Assembly (NCBI GenBank): GCA_024180945.1
Contig: JAKSGN010000002.1
Location: 2,232,001-2,296,000 of the forward strand
From: Macrophomina tecta
Lineage: Eukaryota; Ascomycota; Dothideomycetes; Botryosphaeriales; Botryosphaeriaceae
Reading direction: 5' to 3'
DNA length: 64,000 nt
Under the pieces are notes generated by a model. It was not told the origin of the DNA and searched no databases. It saw nothing but the letters and a program-made list of their open reading frames with translations. A program made the translations under genes and the position numbers. Of this stretch, positions 19,751 through 29,956 are shown piece by piece. Numbering within the stretch: position 1 is the stretch's first letter; each line of letters begins with the position of its first letter.

Positions 19751-22166
19751 ATGTTGGTCCGCAAGTACTCGACCGGAGTTGCCATCACCAACCCGCTTGT
19801 GCTCTACCGGGCGTTGCTGGCCACCAACCGCATCCGCCCTGATCCCGCTCAACACCGCCTCGGTACGTCATAGCTCGCGTCTCAAATCGTCCGATCTGGC
19901 CGGCCAATCCTCCAGCTGACACCTAACAGCACTACATCTGCAAAAGCTCTATGAGCGTTTAAAAGACTATGAGCCTACCACGGAGTACAGCCACCGCCTG
20001 CATCAAATAAGCCGCGCAGTGGGCACCAATCCGCCCGCCAAGCCTGCCAACGGAGAGATCCAAGATGTCCGCCCCCGCGGCTTCTGGTCCTCGCTGCTGG
20101 CCCAAAAGGAGATGCGCGACAGCCTGGCCCTAACGCGCGTCCTGACCAGCCATGAGCAAGCCATGAACCTCGACTCTCCCAAAGGCCTGATGCTTCACGG
20201 AGAGGTCGGCACTGGCAAGAGCATGTTGATCGATCTGTTCGCCGACTGCCTCCCGAACCGCAAGAAACGCCGATGGCACTTCAACACCTTCATGCTCGAG
20301 ACTCTGGCCAAACTTGAGGCATTGAGACGGACCCGTAGTTCGGCGACTTCTAGCGGTTCGGTGTTTGATGAGGAGCACTCCTTGCTCGTCCTGGCACGTG
20401 ACATGATCGAGACGTCGCCGATTCTCTTTCTTGACGAGTTCCAGCTGCCGGACCGTGCCGCCTCGAAAATCATGTCGAATTTGATGACCAGTTTCTTCCA
20501 TCTGGGCGGTGTGCTGATCGCTACTAGCAATCGTATGCCCGAAGAGCTGGCGAAGGCTGCTGGCATGGAGTTCACACCACCGCCAAGCCGGATGGAGTCT
20601 CTGAAGTGGAGGCTCGGCGTCAAAGGCCGGAGTGAGAATATGTTCGCTGGCCGGGGGGATTTTGCCCCATTCCTTGAGGTCCTCAAAGCCAGATGCGAGG
20701 TGTGGGAAATGGAGGGCGGGAAGGACTACAGAAGGAGCGAATCCGAGGTTGTTCTGAAGGCCGAGAAGGACGTAGAAGGAGCTTTTCCGCACTCGGTAGC
20801 TGCTGAAGGCCAACTAGCCGTACAAAGCTCTGCTAAAGATTCTCAAGACAGCGATGCCATCCCAGAGATGGCATCGATGCCTAAGCAATACTTCGTCAAG
20901 CCATCCACCGAAGCTTCCACCTCTGAACATGAAGAGTGGCTACTCAAGCTCAAAGCAGCCGAATCATTAGCAACCGGTGTCACATCCCCCAGCATCCCCT
21001 GGACCCCAAGCACCATGCGCGTCTACGGCCGTCAAGTCCACGTTCCGCGCCAGCACAACGGTGTCACATCATGGACGTTCTCCGAGCTCTGCGCCAGCCA
21101 GCTCGGCCCGGCCGACTACATCACGCTCGCCTCGACCTTCCACACACTCATCCTGACCGACGTCCCCGTGCTGTCGCTCCTCCAAAAGAACGAAGCTCGC
21201 CGCTTCATCACCCTCCTCGACGCCCTCTACGAAGCCCGCTGCAAGCTCCTCGTTACCGCTGCCGCTGGCCCCGACGACATCTTCTTTCCCGAATCCCGCA
21301 AGCGCGCACCATCCAACGCCGCCACTGGCACTGAGGAAAACGTCGACCAGGACGCCGTTTACTCCGAAACCTTCTCCGACATCTACCAGGACGCCACCGC
21401 GCCCTTCCGTCCCAACATTTCATCTTACGACGGCGCAGCCGCCAGCAGCACGTCCGAGCCTGAGCCCTTCATAGATACCACGCACGCCCGCCTTCAAGGC
21501 CTTCTCCTCACCGAAGACGCCCTCGAAGACGATCCGCCCAACCGCGTCCGCCGCGGCACTCACACGGGGTCGTTCGGTGCGGATAGAGACTATGAGAACA
21601 ATAACAGAAACAAACCACTCGCACAGGAACAAACGTCTCACACCAAGGCTCCGGATTTCGCGCTCGCCTCTGCTTTCACCGGCGAGGACGAGCGCTTCGC
21701 CTACAAGCGCGCCCGCTCCCGCCTGTGGGAGATGTGCGGCGGCCGGTGGTGGGCGAGGGATTGTGCGCAGTTGAGTTGGTGGACGCCTGTCTCGAGGGAG
21801 GTGCGCAGGTGGGAAATGTCGATCGAAGAGCGTGCGGCTGTGGAGGCGGGCAGCGGCCGGGCAAATGGTGATGTCTCCATGGGTGCTGCGAGTGAGATCG
21901 ACGAGAAGAGGGATGAACCACTGTTTAGGCATGAGATGGGGACGGCGAGCCCATTCCGCACTTGGCCCGGCCCGCCGCCGAAGATTGGGTGGACGCATGT
22001 TTGGGGGACTATGAAGTGGGGGCGGAAGGCGGGGGCGTGGGGGAAGGGGGTGGAGGGGTTGGAGGAGAGAAAGAGAGAGAAGGAGAGGGAGAGGGATGGG
22101 GAGGAGAAGAACGAGAGGAGAGGGACGGAAGGAGAACAAGGCGGCGAAAAGGAGAAGGTGAAGTAG
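19751..22166 (+). CDS. AFG1: AFG1/LACE1-type mitochondrial AAA ATPase
   Basis: Afg1 is a mitochondrial P-loop ATPase linked to turnover of misfolded inner-membrane proteins. Two exons, 19751-19862 and 19930-22166, encode 782 residues. Exon 1 (MLVRKYSTGVAITNPLVLYR) is basic and Ser/Thr-containing, compatible with mitochondrial import. Its last base and the acceptor restore ALHLQKLYERLKDYEP, the family's opening helix. Walker A GEVGTGKS is at residues 128-135 and Walker B LFLDEFQLPD starts near 203; the RRWHFNTFMLE and LIATSNRMPEELAK blocks between and after them are typical. The family's LKARCEVWEMEGGKDYRR section follows. The protein is much longer than typical Afg1 (about 500 residues): it has acidic and Ser-rich insertions around residues 440-560 and a Lys/Glu-rich tail (EERKREKERERDGEEKNERR). 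The intron donor is GTACGT and the acceptor TAACAG. An ATG at 19732 is out of frame. Confidence 0.9.
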
Positions 22167-22453
22167 ATATATTTGATTCGGGTGCATTTGGGATAGAATG
22201 TCGAGCTATACTAGACAGAGAGCTACGTAGCTATCTGTCGGTCTGTTATATCTTCAGTAGCTACCCGTACGTATTTCCGGGCCTCGTCTTTTTGTGCTTT
22301 GTATATAGTAAACGTTGAATTCCATCGTAACTGTGGCAAATGTAACTTTGTCTACCGCCCTCTAAAAGAAGAACAGTCCCCTCGTCTCAGCACAAACTTC
22401 AGCAGACACCGAGGCTTCCCTCCTGGTCCAGGACAGCCCGCTCACTTGACAGA

Positions 22454-22900
22454 TCACATCTCCTTCTCCATCCTCCCATCCCAACATTCATCTCCCTCTG
22501 CCGCCCGCTCCGCATCCGCCACCGCCAACTGTAACGCAGACAACGCAGTCATGTCCCCAGCTGTGACAGTCACCTTCGCCACCCGCGTCGCAAGGCTCTC
22601 ATCCGTCGTCATCGCATTCAACCGCGCGCCCCGGGGCCCGCTCGTTGGCGCAGCCGCTCGGGAGGATTCGGAGCACTTCGCTGCGCTGCTCGTTGCCGAG
22701 GTCGTGGATGGCATTCATGATCATGAGACACCCTTCCTGGGTAATCGTGCTCGGTATTCTGTCGGGATTGGTGGATTGGGTTGGGGCGTCTTGGGGTTTC
22801 GCTGTTGCCCGTCTCGTCGGAGGCCAGGAGGGGTCGAGAAGGACTGCGGCGGGTTCGTGAAGGGGGTGTGTGGAATGCCCCCAACCGGGAGGTCGCTCAT
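22454..22900 (-). pseudogene. Coding-like region split over three frames, possibly a broken small gene
   Basis: On the minus strand a start at 22900 gives MSDLPVGGIPHTPFTNPPQS followed by a Pro/Arg-rich stretch, ending at a stop about 60 codons later. Overlapping this in a second frame is EGCLMIMNAIHDLGNEQRSE, and in a third frame AMTTDESLATRVAKVTVTAG followed by an Ala/Glu-rich end at 22454. Each piece looks protein-like and together they follow in order, as expected if one gene had introns I cannot place or had been frameshifted twice. No clean GT-AG pair joins all three pieces. No family is recognised. Confidence 0.3.
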
Positions 22901-23972
22901 GACTGGCCTCTTGGTTTAGTAGATCTGGAAAGCAGAGTAAGTGCGAGGTGTCATTCTGCTCGCATTGGCTGATGAGACTCGTAGAGTCCGCATTTTTGAC
23001 TTTTTCCGCCTTCATGAAGTGGACATCGGGGCGGCATTCAGCGACAACTTGTCTTCTTTCTCTGTTCCTTGCCGGCGGAATACGAGGCTTCTTCGGTGGT
23101 GGACGGTCATTGTTTTGAATTTTTGGCTGAGCGTGTCGGCGGCAATGGTGAGCCGAGAACGGGTGATCCGCCTGACGGTTGTGCGGCTGGTTGAGACAGG
23201 GGCCCAGGTGGCGTACACAACTCAGTTACAGCGAGGTGGGAGGAGAGACACCGTGAGGGGTTCTTCGAATGGGTCCAAGTGCGTGAGTGACAGAGCTGGC
23301 CATGCGTCATTGGCCTGTCTGGACGAGAGCATGTCGAAGGGAGCGGCAGACCCTGTGGCGCAGTGCACGGGTCTGAAAATTGTAGTAAGAAGTCTAAGGT
23401 AGAATGGGATTGAGTAAGGCGAACGGAGCTTCTTGTGATGAACAGCACAACTGGAAGGGCCAAGAGTCTCGTTCGGTTTGGCCAGCCTTTCATGGTGCTC
23501 TCCCTCAGGCTCCGACTCCGCATCATCGGAGATATCGTCGGAATGCGGCTATTTGCGCTCCGTCGGGGCGTGGTAAGCTTCCCTTATCCTTCTTTTGGCA
23601 TTGAGCGAATGTGAAGTGGGATGCTAGCAGGACGGTGTGGATTTGACAGTGCTGGGGTTTGACTGCGGCAGAAGGCACGAGCGTCCATTGCCTTAGGAAA
23701 GAGCGCAAGTCCCGTCATTGCTATGCAAAAAATAGGAAAGCCATGCTACAATTGCTCCTAGTGAAGTACGTACACCTTAAAACGGCCTGCAACTGCTGTT
23801 TATGCTACCTGCGAACTGCAAAAGCTCAGTGCGCCATGACGAAAGCCAACATCCCGAATATCCGGATCTAAAACAAGGGAAATGTCTGCGTCTCGCTCCA
23901 CATGCGCCGAGAAGATGCCCGAAGGAACTGTTTCACGAAGTAGATAGAGCAAACCACGCTCGATTGATCTTC

Positions 23973-25133
23973 TTACTGTCTTGCGAGTTCCGCTAACACC
24001 CTCTGACAGTATGCTTTGACTAACTCCTCATGACTCTGATCTGTCAAGAAGTAATCTGTGTCGGTATAGTGTAAGGAATCCGTGTAAAGGGATAGGTCTT
24101 CCAGCTTATATTCGTATGGGTCGTCACGCAAGCAAATGTAACATCTTTTGCGCATGAACTTTCCGTCCTTCAGCGCCAGTGTTGGCATGCCTTGCTCCTT
24201 GGCCTCCCGTGTTTCTTCATCGTCATGCTCAATGAGCAAGTAGTGTTGCCGAAGGTTCACACCATTCCCTCTATTCCATTTCTCCTTCACCGTCTTCCCC
24301 TCCCAAGACGTGATGAGCAGAACCTTGACTGTGTCATTCTCACCACGGACCCTGGCTGGGGCTAGGATTACTCCGGGATGTCCCGCTGCCCCTTCCCGTA
24401 TGCCATGCCCCCTTTCGGCATTCTCGATTCCAGAGCCAGGCTCGTTCGACTTATCGTTCACCGCTGTCACCCAGACAATGCGACCTGCGATGGCCGTCTC
24501 CGGCGCAAGGGGGACTTGGGGCTTCGCAGCAGCATATTTTTGATTGCCAGTGGGGGGGGCAGGGTCTGACCCTGGCCTTCGGGATCTTGAACTCTCGGGG
24601 CTGCGATTCAGGCCAGACTCGAGTCTCTGGCTTGCAGCCGGGCCCTGAGGTCTGCCTCTGGGTGACGTGCTGGACACTGTCATCGCCCTCAGAAGGCTGG
24701 AGGGCGACCCCAATCCGGAGCTCGGACGCCGAGAAGGAGAAGATCCGGGGCTGATGGGAAAAGATCCGGGGCTGATGGGAAAGGAATCAAACACCATCCC
24801 CTGAGAACGCGGAGCGGGGCTATCCTGCGTTTCTCCTTCCTCGGAGCGCCCTGGATCAGAATCCACAGCAGTGCGTGGAGCAATGACGCGCTCTGCAGAT
24901 GTATTTCGGGAGTGGTAAAAAGTCAGAAGTCTTGGCCGTGGAGATGGCTGTGGAGCAACCACATTAATAGGAGACGGCCTGGCAGTCTCGGTACTTAAGG
25001 GAGCCGAGTGCGGTTGTTGCTGGGCTGGAGTGTCTCTTATGCGCCAGCTCGCCATTTGGTTTATCTCCTCCGTTCGGGAAGTGGAATCGCGGCTCGTGTT
25101 TTGAGGCCGCGGCTTCAGTGGGCCCCATAACAT
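23973..25133 (-). CDS. FamX-1, novel-domain paralogue
   Basis: This single-exon frame encodes 386 residues from the ATG at 25133; Met27 (MASWRIRD) is an alternative start. Residues 1-210 are disordered and rich in Ser, Pro and Arg (for example SSTSPRGRPQGPAASQR), with a 7-residue tandem FPISPGS repeat. The FamX domain starts at GRIVWVTAV (217-225). A ~25-residue loop follows, then GHPGVILAPA (251-260), VKVLLITSWEGK (269-280), KEKW, HYLLIEHDD (297-305), GMPTLALKDGKFMRKRCYIC (315-334) and a Tyr-rich helical end. It is closest to FamX-2: TSWEGKTVKEKW matches TSYDGKRAEEKW, and RKRCYI matches RKRSYL. The two genes are divergent, about 2.3 kb apart. The function is unknown. It is the only array member on the minus strand and marks the left edge of the array. 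Confidence 0.75.
   Translation of the reverse strand: MLWGPLKPRPQNTSRDSTSRTEEINQMASWRIRDTPAQQQPHSAPLSTETARPSPINVVAPQPSPRPRLLTFYHSRNTSAERVIAPRTAVDSDPGRSEEGETQDSPAPRSQGMVFDSFPISPGSFPISPGSSPSRRPSSGLGSPSSLLRAMTVSSTSPRGRPQGPAASQRLESGLNRSPESSRSRRPGSDPAPPTGNQKYAAAKPQVPLAPETAIAGRIVWVTAVNDKSNEPGSGIENAERGHGIREGAAGHPGVILAPARVRGENDTVKVLLITSWEGKTVKEKWNRGNGVNLRQHYLLIEHDDEETREAKEQGMPTLALKDGKFMRKRCYICLRDDPYEYKLEDLSLYTDSLHYTDTDYFLTDQSHEELVKAYCQRVLAELARQ
24741..24782 (-). repeat. 21-bp perfect tandem duplication inside FamX-1
   Basis: Two identical adjacent 21-bp units encode FPISPGS twice in the disordered region. It is a recent in-frame duplication, a sign of slippage in the low-complexity N-terminus. Confidence 0.85.
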
Positions 25134-27402
25134 GTTTTGGGGGGTGGGAGACCGAGCCTGTGAAGTTTTAAGCAGGAATGCTGAATCGCTTGCGTGATTC
25201 TGGGCGATGTCGGAGAGATAGGAGACCTCTGAAGGAAAAGTAGCGCTTCATAAAGCCAGGTTTGTTGGATTATATGTGAGAAGACGTTCCATTTCTTCCC
25301 AGTCCGTAAGTTTGGACCGGGCTTCGGTTTCTGACCGCAGCAGTCACCGTAGATTGTAATTTTGACCGAGCTGTTCCAGAAGCCCATCATGATCAGGAAG
25401 CCTGTCGAGTCATTTTTTGGTCTGCTTCGGATGAAGCCACGCCTATCCACACTATGGAAGCCGCGATGATGTTCTGGGGCGGAACATTTGTTGAGTGAAG
25501 AACGAAAAGTCACTCCTTTCGTCATGTTGTTATCTCTGGCTACGGAAGAAGGGTGGCAGGGATATAGACCTATCACTTCGCATACATTCAAGCTGTGGCT
25601 CTCGAACTCATCTGAGGCCTGCATAGCCTGTCGAGAAGGAAAGAGAATTCAATGGCTGTGGCTTCGCATCTGCTCTGTGGCAGCATGACCTCTTAGCGCG
25701 ATAGGCGCAAGCGGAGGCGGTCACCGTACTCTGAACCGTGGTTGAGCAGTGACACGATACCAGGCAAGAAATGGGGGACATGGGCACTGCCTTCGAGGCT
25801 CATGCGACGCACCAAGTCTCCGTCAGATGATTGTGTTAAGCTGCGGAATCAAGACGCGGCGTGGGTGCGTTTTCGGGTCAGAATCCCGGCGTCAGCTGCC
25901 CGAGCTGGACACCGCAGTATCGCGTGGCGCGCACTGGAACCAAGTCAGCAAAGCGCATCACGGCTCTGCGCACTGGCTGCGCACTGCAATGCAGGCAGAT
26001 GAAAGGCCTCACGTGATACGACCTCGTGCACGATGCGAGCGTCTTCGCGTTGGCGGTGCTGAGGCCTTGCGCCTCAGTAGAAGGGTTAGGGTACTGGGAT
26101 CAGGGAGTGCCCCGGGTTCTGGGCCTGGAGTAGGGCCCATGGGTACGCAAGAAGCAGCTTCCCTCATCCTGTGCGGAAAGAGGAGGCCGTGACGCGGCGA
26201 CCGCAGCGCGTCTCCCGGAACCTGAACCTCATGTCAGGGTACGCTCAACCCCATCAACCTGACTCACCGGTCTACACAGTCACCGCGCCGGCCCAATGCA
26301 AATATGCGGCTACCCCCGGTGGTGAGGGACCCTCTTCCACTTGTTTCTCCAGCTTGCTGGCTTGATGAACGGGCCGCCTTATTACCTGCCGCATTCACTC
26401 TGCGATCTGTTCTCATCGACGACACCGGGGCATTCCGCTGCTTGCTTACTGTGTGAACCATCCATGTGCTGTAGCGGCGGGACCGATCCACGATCACAAG
26501 CCTGGCAAAGCATCCGTCCAGAGCTCGGTCCTGTTCCTTTCCTCCGGAGCTCACCCGCGGCGCTGAACCATGGAACTGCCTCCGCCGTTGCTGCTCACTC
26601 GCGTCGCGCCGCACAAACAGCACCAGGGCATGTCAGCCCTATGGGTCATATTGAATGCCTTCGGTAATAGTTGTGGGTATTGGCAGTGGTAAGATGGCGC
26701 GCGAGGAGGATATGTCGGCACGTCAAAGCGCTGAACCCTCATAAGCTGTCAGCAATCGCCATCGACCACAGTACATGAATAAAGGAAAGGCTCATCAATT
26801 GGTGGCTCGACCACAAAATCCAATGGTTTCGGGTCAGCAAAATATCCCACGGCTGCAAGAGTGTGATGCATTCGAGATATCCGGGTAGCCGCATGAACTT
26901 GAGGCAAAATGCGCATCTCCAACGTTACGCTACCAAAGATCTGCCATCTCTTTTCAGCCTCAAACCTCGGCCGGCCCTTTCGGGAGAGATTTTGATACCC
27001 AGTTTCATGGATGAGCTGTTTTCTGGAATGGTTCATGCTGCTCCATCTCCAATTTCTCGACACCATTGGCGGGAGGCATGCCCGCACACGGCATTCCCAC
27101 GCTCGACAGCGAACAGAGTGAGTCAGTCCAGGCTCCGAGACCAAATTACCAGCCCACAAATCGTGTCTTCTTGCTTTCTTGCGATATACTCGGGGTAAGA
27201 GTTCGGCTACGAAAGCTGCCGCACAAAACTGCTCTCCTCTCTCATTCTTCTTCTTCCCTCTTCAACCAACACCAGCTTCACAGATCGAGCCCCCAAATAT
27301 TCATTCTCCAACGCCAAAACCATCTTAGAGAGCCCTCACAGCCATCAATTCTCATCTCTCAAGTATCCAGACAACAATACCCACACCAAGGACTTCAGCA
27401 AA
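25134..27402. other. Region between divergent FamX-1 and FamX-2, no gene recognised
   Basis: These 2.3 kb contain both promoters and only unsupported frames (for example 26749-27159 on the minus strand). The last 200 bp before 27403 are pyrimidine-rich, as expected for a fungal 5' leader. Confidence 0.45.
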
Positions 27403-28293
27403 ATGGGGTCAATGACGGCAACCACCACCAGACCTCAGCCTCTGTCTTTTGCCGCCATGCTTAAGGCTGTATATACGCCGCCTCCTTCATCTATTCAATT
27501 CCCGGACGCCATCAAGGGAATCTCTCTATCACCTTGCTCCCCATCTTCGACACCTCCATTGACTCCCTCAATCTCTTCACTCTCTGGCCCTACCTCCACA
27601 GCGCCCTCCTCTCAGCACTCTCTCTTGCTCAATTCTGGCTCATTCCGCCGCAAGTCTGGCTGGGCATATGCTGGCAGACTCGCATGGCTCGGAATTGGCA
27701 TGATCGGCCCAAAATCCGTCATCCGCCAACGCCTAACCAAGCCAGAGCGGGTGAGTGGCTTCGAGGGTCACCCTGCACTCATCTGGAGGGCCCCGAACGA
27801 GGATGGGATTGTCGAGATAATCCCCATCACTTCGTACGACGGTAAGCGGGCGGAAGAGAAGTGGGAAAAGATAAGAAACGCGCGAGAAAGAGAGCAAAGG
27901 CTGCAGCAGCTACTCATGCTCGAATATGGCGAAGAGGAGCCGCATGAGGGCACCAGAACGCTGCATTTCACGCAGCCGACTCGCTGCCGAAAGAGGTCAT
28001 ACTTGAACATTCAAAACGGTGTCTACAAGATCGAGGTCAACTGCCTCGAACCGTACACCATTGATTGGAATGCCAATGTCGCTCTCGCTTCCTCATCCCT
28101 CAATTACGTCAACTACCAGTTGAACCGCCATGTTCCACACCCGTTGTGGACTGAGAAGGAGGAAAACGAAGACGCGCGAGCACAACCTGTGCAGGCACAA
28201 CCCGCTTCCGTCGCGAGGAACCTTTCAGGCCCATGGCGCAACCCTGCCCTAACAAGCCGCTCTGGCACGGGCTTGGCATACCGGCAAAGCTGA
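27403..28293 (+). CDS. FamX-2, novel-domain paralogue
   Basis: The single exon encodes 296 residues from an ATG in good context (cagcaaaATGg). Residues 1-85 are Thr/Ser/Pro-rich and disordered. The FamX domain begins GRLAWLGIGMIGP (91-103), followed by FEGHPALIWRAP (120-131), GIVEIIPITSYDGKRAEEKW (135-154), a charged helix, QLLMLEY, then TLHFTQPTRCRKRSYLNI. The G-x-P-x-L strand of other members is replaced by TRTLHFTQP, so the second half has diverged. The IIPITS strand is the best match in the array to the PemK/MazF-like strand order discussed under findings. The tail (RNLSGPWRNPALTSRSGTG) is basic and disordered. It is the sister of FamX-1 by shared residues across the whole domain. It shows no signal peptide or membrane segment. 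Confidence 0.72.
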   Translation: MGSMTATTTRPQPLSFAAMLKAVYTPPPSSIQFPDAIKGISLSPCSPSSTPPLTPSISSLSGPTSTAPSSQHSLLLNSGSFRRKSGWAYAGRLAWLGIGMIGPKSVIRQRLTKPERVSGFEGHPALIWRAPNEDGIVEIIPITSYDGKRAEEKWEKIRNAREREQRLQQLLMLEYGEEEPHEGTRTLHFTQPTRCRKRSYLNIQNGVYKIEVNCLEPYTIDWNANVALASSSLNYVNYQLNRHVPHPLWTEKEENEDARAQPVQAQPASVARNLSGPWRNPALTSRSGTGLAYRQS

Positions 28294-28980
28294 ACACCAG
28301 CATTCTCCCTCACAGCCGCGTCATGTGGACGACGGCTCACCAGCTCATCTCATTAGCTTGCAGATGGATCAGTCTGGCAAGCGAACCCTCGTCAGATCCA
28401 GCGCCGACTGATATCTTGAGAAGCTTGCGCACCGCATAACTCATCCAAATCCATTTTGGAACAGCACGAGGCCTCGTTGCTGTTCATTTTGGTACACCCC
28501 TCTTACAACTCGACTAACAGTCCGCATACACTGTTACTGTTTGAGTTGGCTTCTTACTATATATGTGTTGCACCCATTTGTTGTTCTTGCCCGATTGAGC
28601 TTTGAGCCTCGGTGTATCTTCGCTTGCTGCGGCTCATCTCGATACCTTCATTGGCTTCGGCTGTCACAGAAAGTCCATGCACTGCGACTTGGAAAGGTTA
28701 CCACGGGTAGTTTAAACCGTTAGCCCTTCCGCAAGCGTAGTCGTCTGGGCTTCTCATGGCATTCATTCCGCCTGCCGACTCAGTCAAACAGCTGCATTCA
28801 TCACCCTCAAGTACGCATTGTCACCGAATGCTGTTGAAGGACAATGGCAACCTCGCTTCATCTATAGAACAACTCACCGTCAGTCCAGCTTTTCCTGGCC
28901 ATCTGGCTCTACTATCCCCACTTCATAAGGATAAGAGTCCCGGCCAGGTACTGCCGGGAACCACCCTTCTCAAGCGCCAG

Positions 28981-29760
28981 CTCTGTCCCAGAAAAAGGTG
29001 CCAAATCACCTCTTCCGAACAGTTGCAAATCCTTCCCTCGTGGCCAGCAATTGCACGGAGACGTTGTTCTTTTCACGAGCACATCAACGCCAATCCGAAA
29101 TTCAACACTAAAACGGTCTGTACTTCTAGGGTCTGGGAACAGACCTTACAAAACCAACAAGAGCATCCCATTCTCAAAGATAAGCGGCTACCGCTATGAG
29201 CTCCTCTTTCCAAATACCAGCACGAAAGCGACCAAGCTTGTTTGATGTCGAAACAACAAATACCAACAAGAGGCAACCGGTCGGGGACCAGCGAAATCCC
29301 CTCTGGAAGGGAGAAAACAACCATTATGACTGAGAAGGAGGATCGGCTTGAGAAGATGTATCTTGATTTTTCATCCACTTGATAGTGGCGTCTAAGAGTT
29401 ATGATGAGCTTGGGTCGACAAGCAGAGGTACGAATAGACCGCCAATACCGAACAACACGGACGACGAGAAGTACATTCGCGAAAGGGAGCTGCAACCTGA
29501 ACTCGCAGGTGTGCTCTCCGCCATGCACGTCATCACACACGTGCGCTATCGGCTTTGATCAACTGTTCAAGGCGAGAAGGGGCAAACCAGCTCCTCTTCG
29601 TCTTCGCTGGTGTCACGAAACACAAAGACATATTTCTATTCAACACCCTTCTCCTGTTCGGTAACCTACACCAAAAAGGGACAGTACAAAAGCCTGGAAA
29701 AGAAAAACCAACAACGAACCAACATATTCTCTTTCTACAGAGTTCTAGGGTCTTGAAGGG
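28981..29760 (+). pseudogene. Possible decayed FamX fragments
   Basis: Two short frames resemble the domain core. At about 29051-29130, HGDVVLFTSTSTPIRNS is followed by a K-rich stretch, like DDEVILFTATGWGELG of FamX-8; SWPAIARRR lies just upstream in another frame, where HPAIV-like residues are expected. At about 29585-29740, LLFVFAGVTKHKDIFLFNT is followed by LFGNLHQKG and HILFLQ, which matches the order strand, loop, VxLFxT, aromatic-G, K, then hLxL. Stops and frame changes separate the pieces. The similarity is short and could be chance, hence the low confidence. Confidence 0.3.
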
Positions 29761-29956
29761 TCGCAATTTTGGAATTCCGCACTGGATGCGAGGGTTGTTT
29801 TTTGTAGTGTTCGGCTGTAAAGCATACTGGGGTCTGCGTCCAATAAAAGTCCGGCAGGTGCGGGTTGGTCTATCTTTGGCAGAGCATGCAGGGGGCAGGA
29901 TATTAATGAGAGTGTGTTGTCTACAAGATGCATTGCCTTATTCTGTGCGTTATTAA

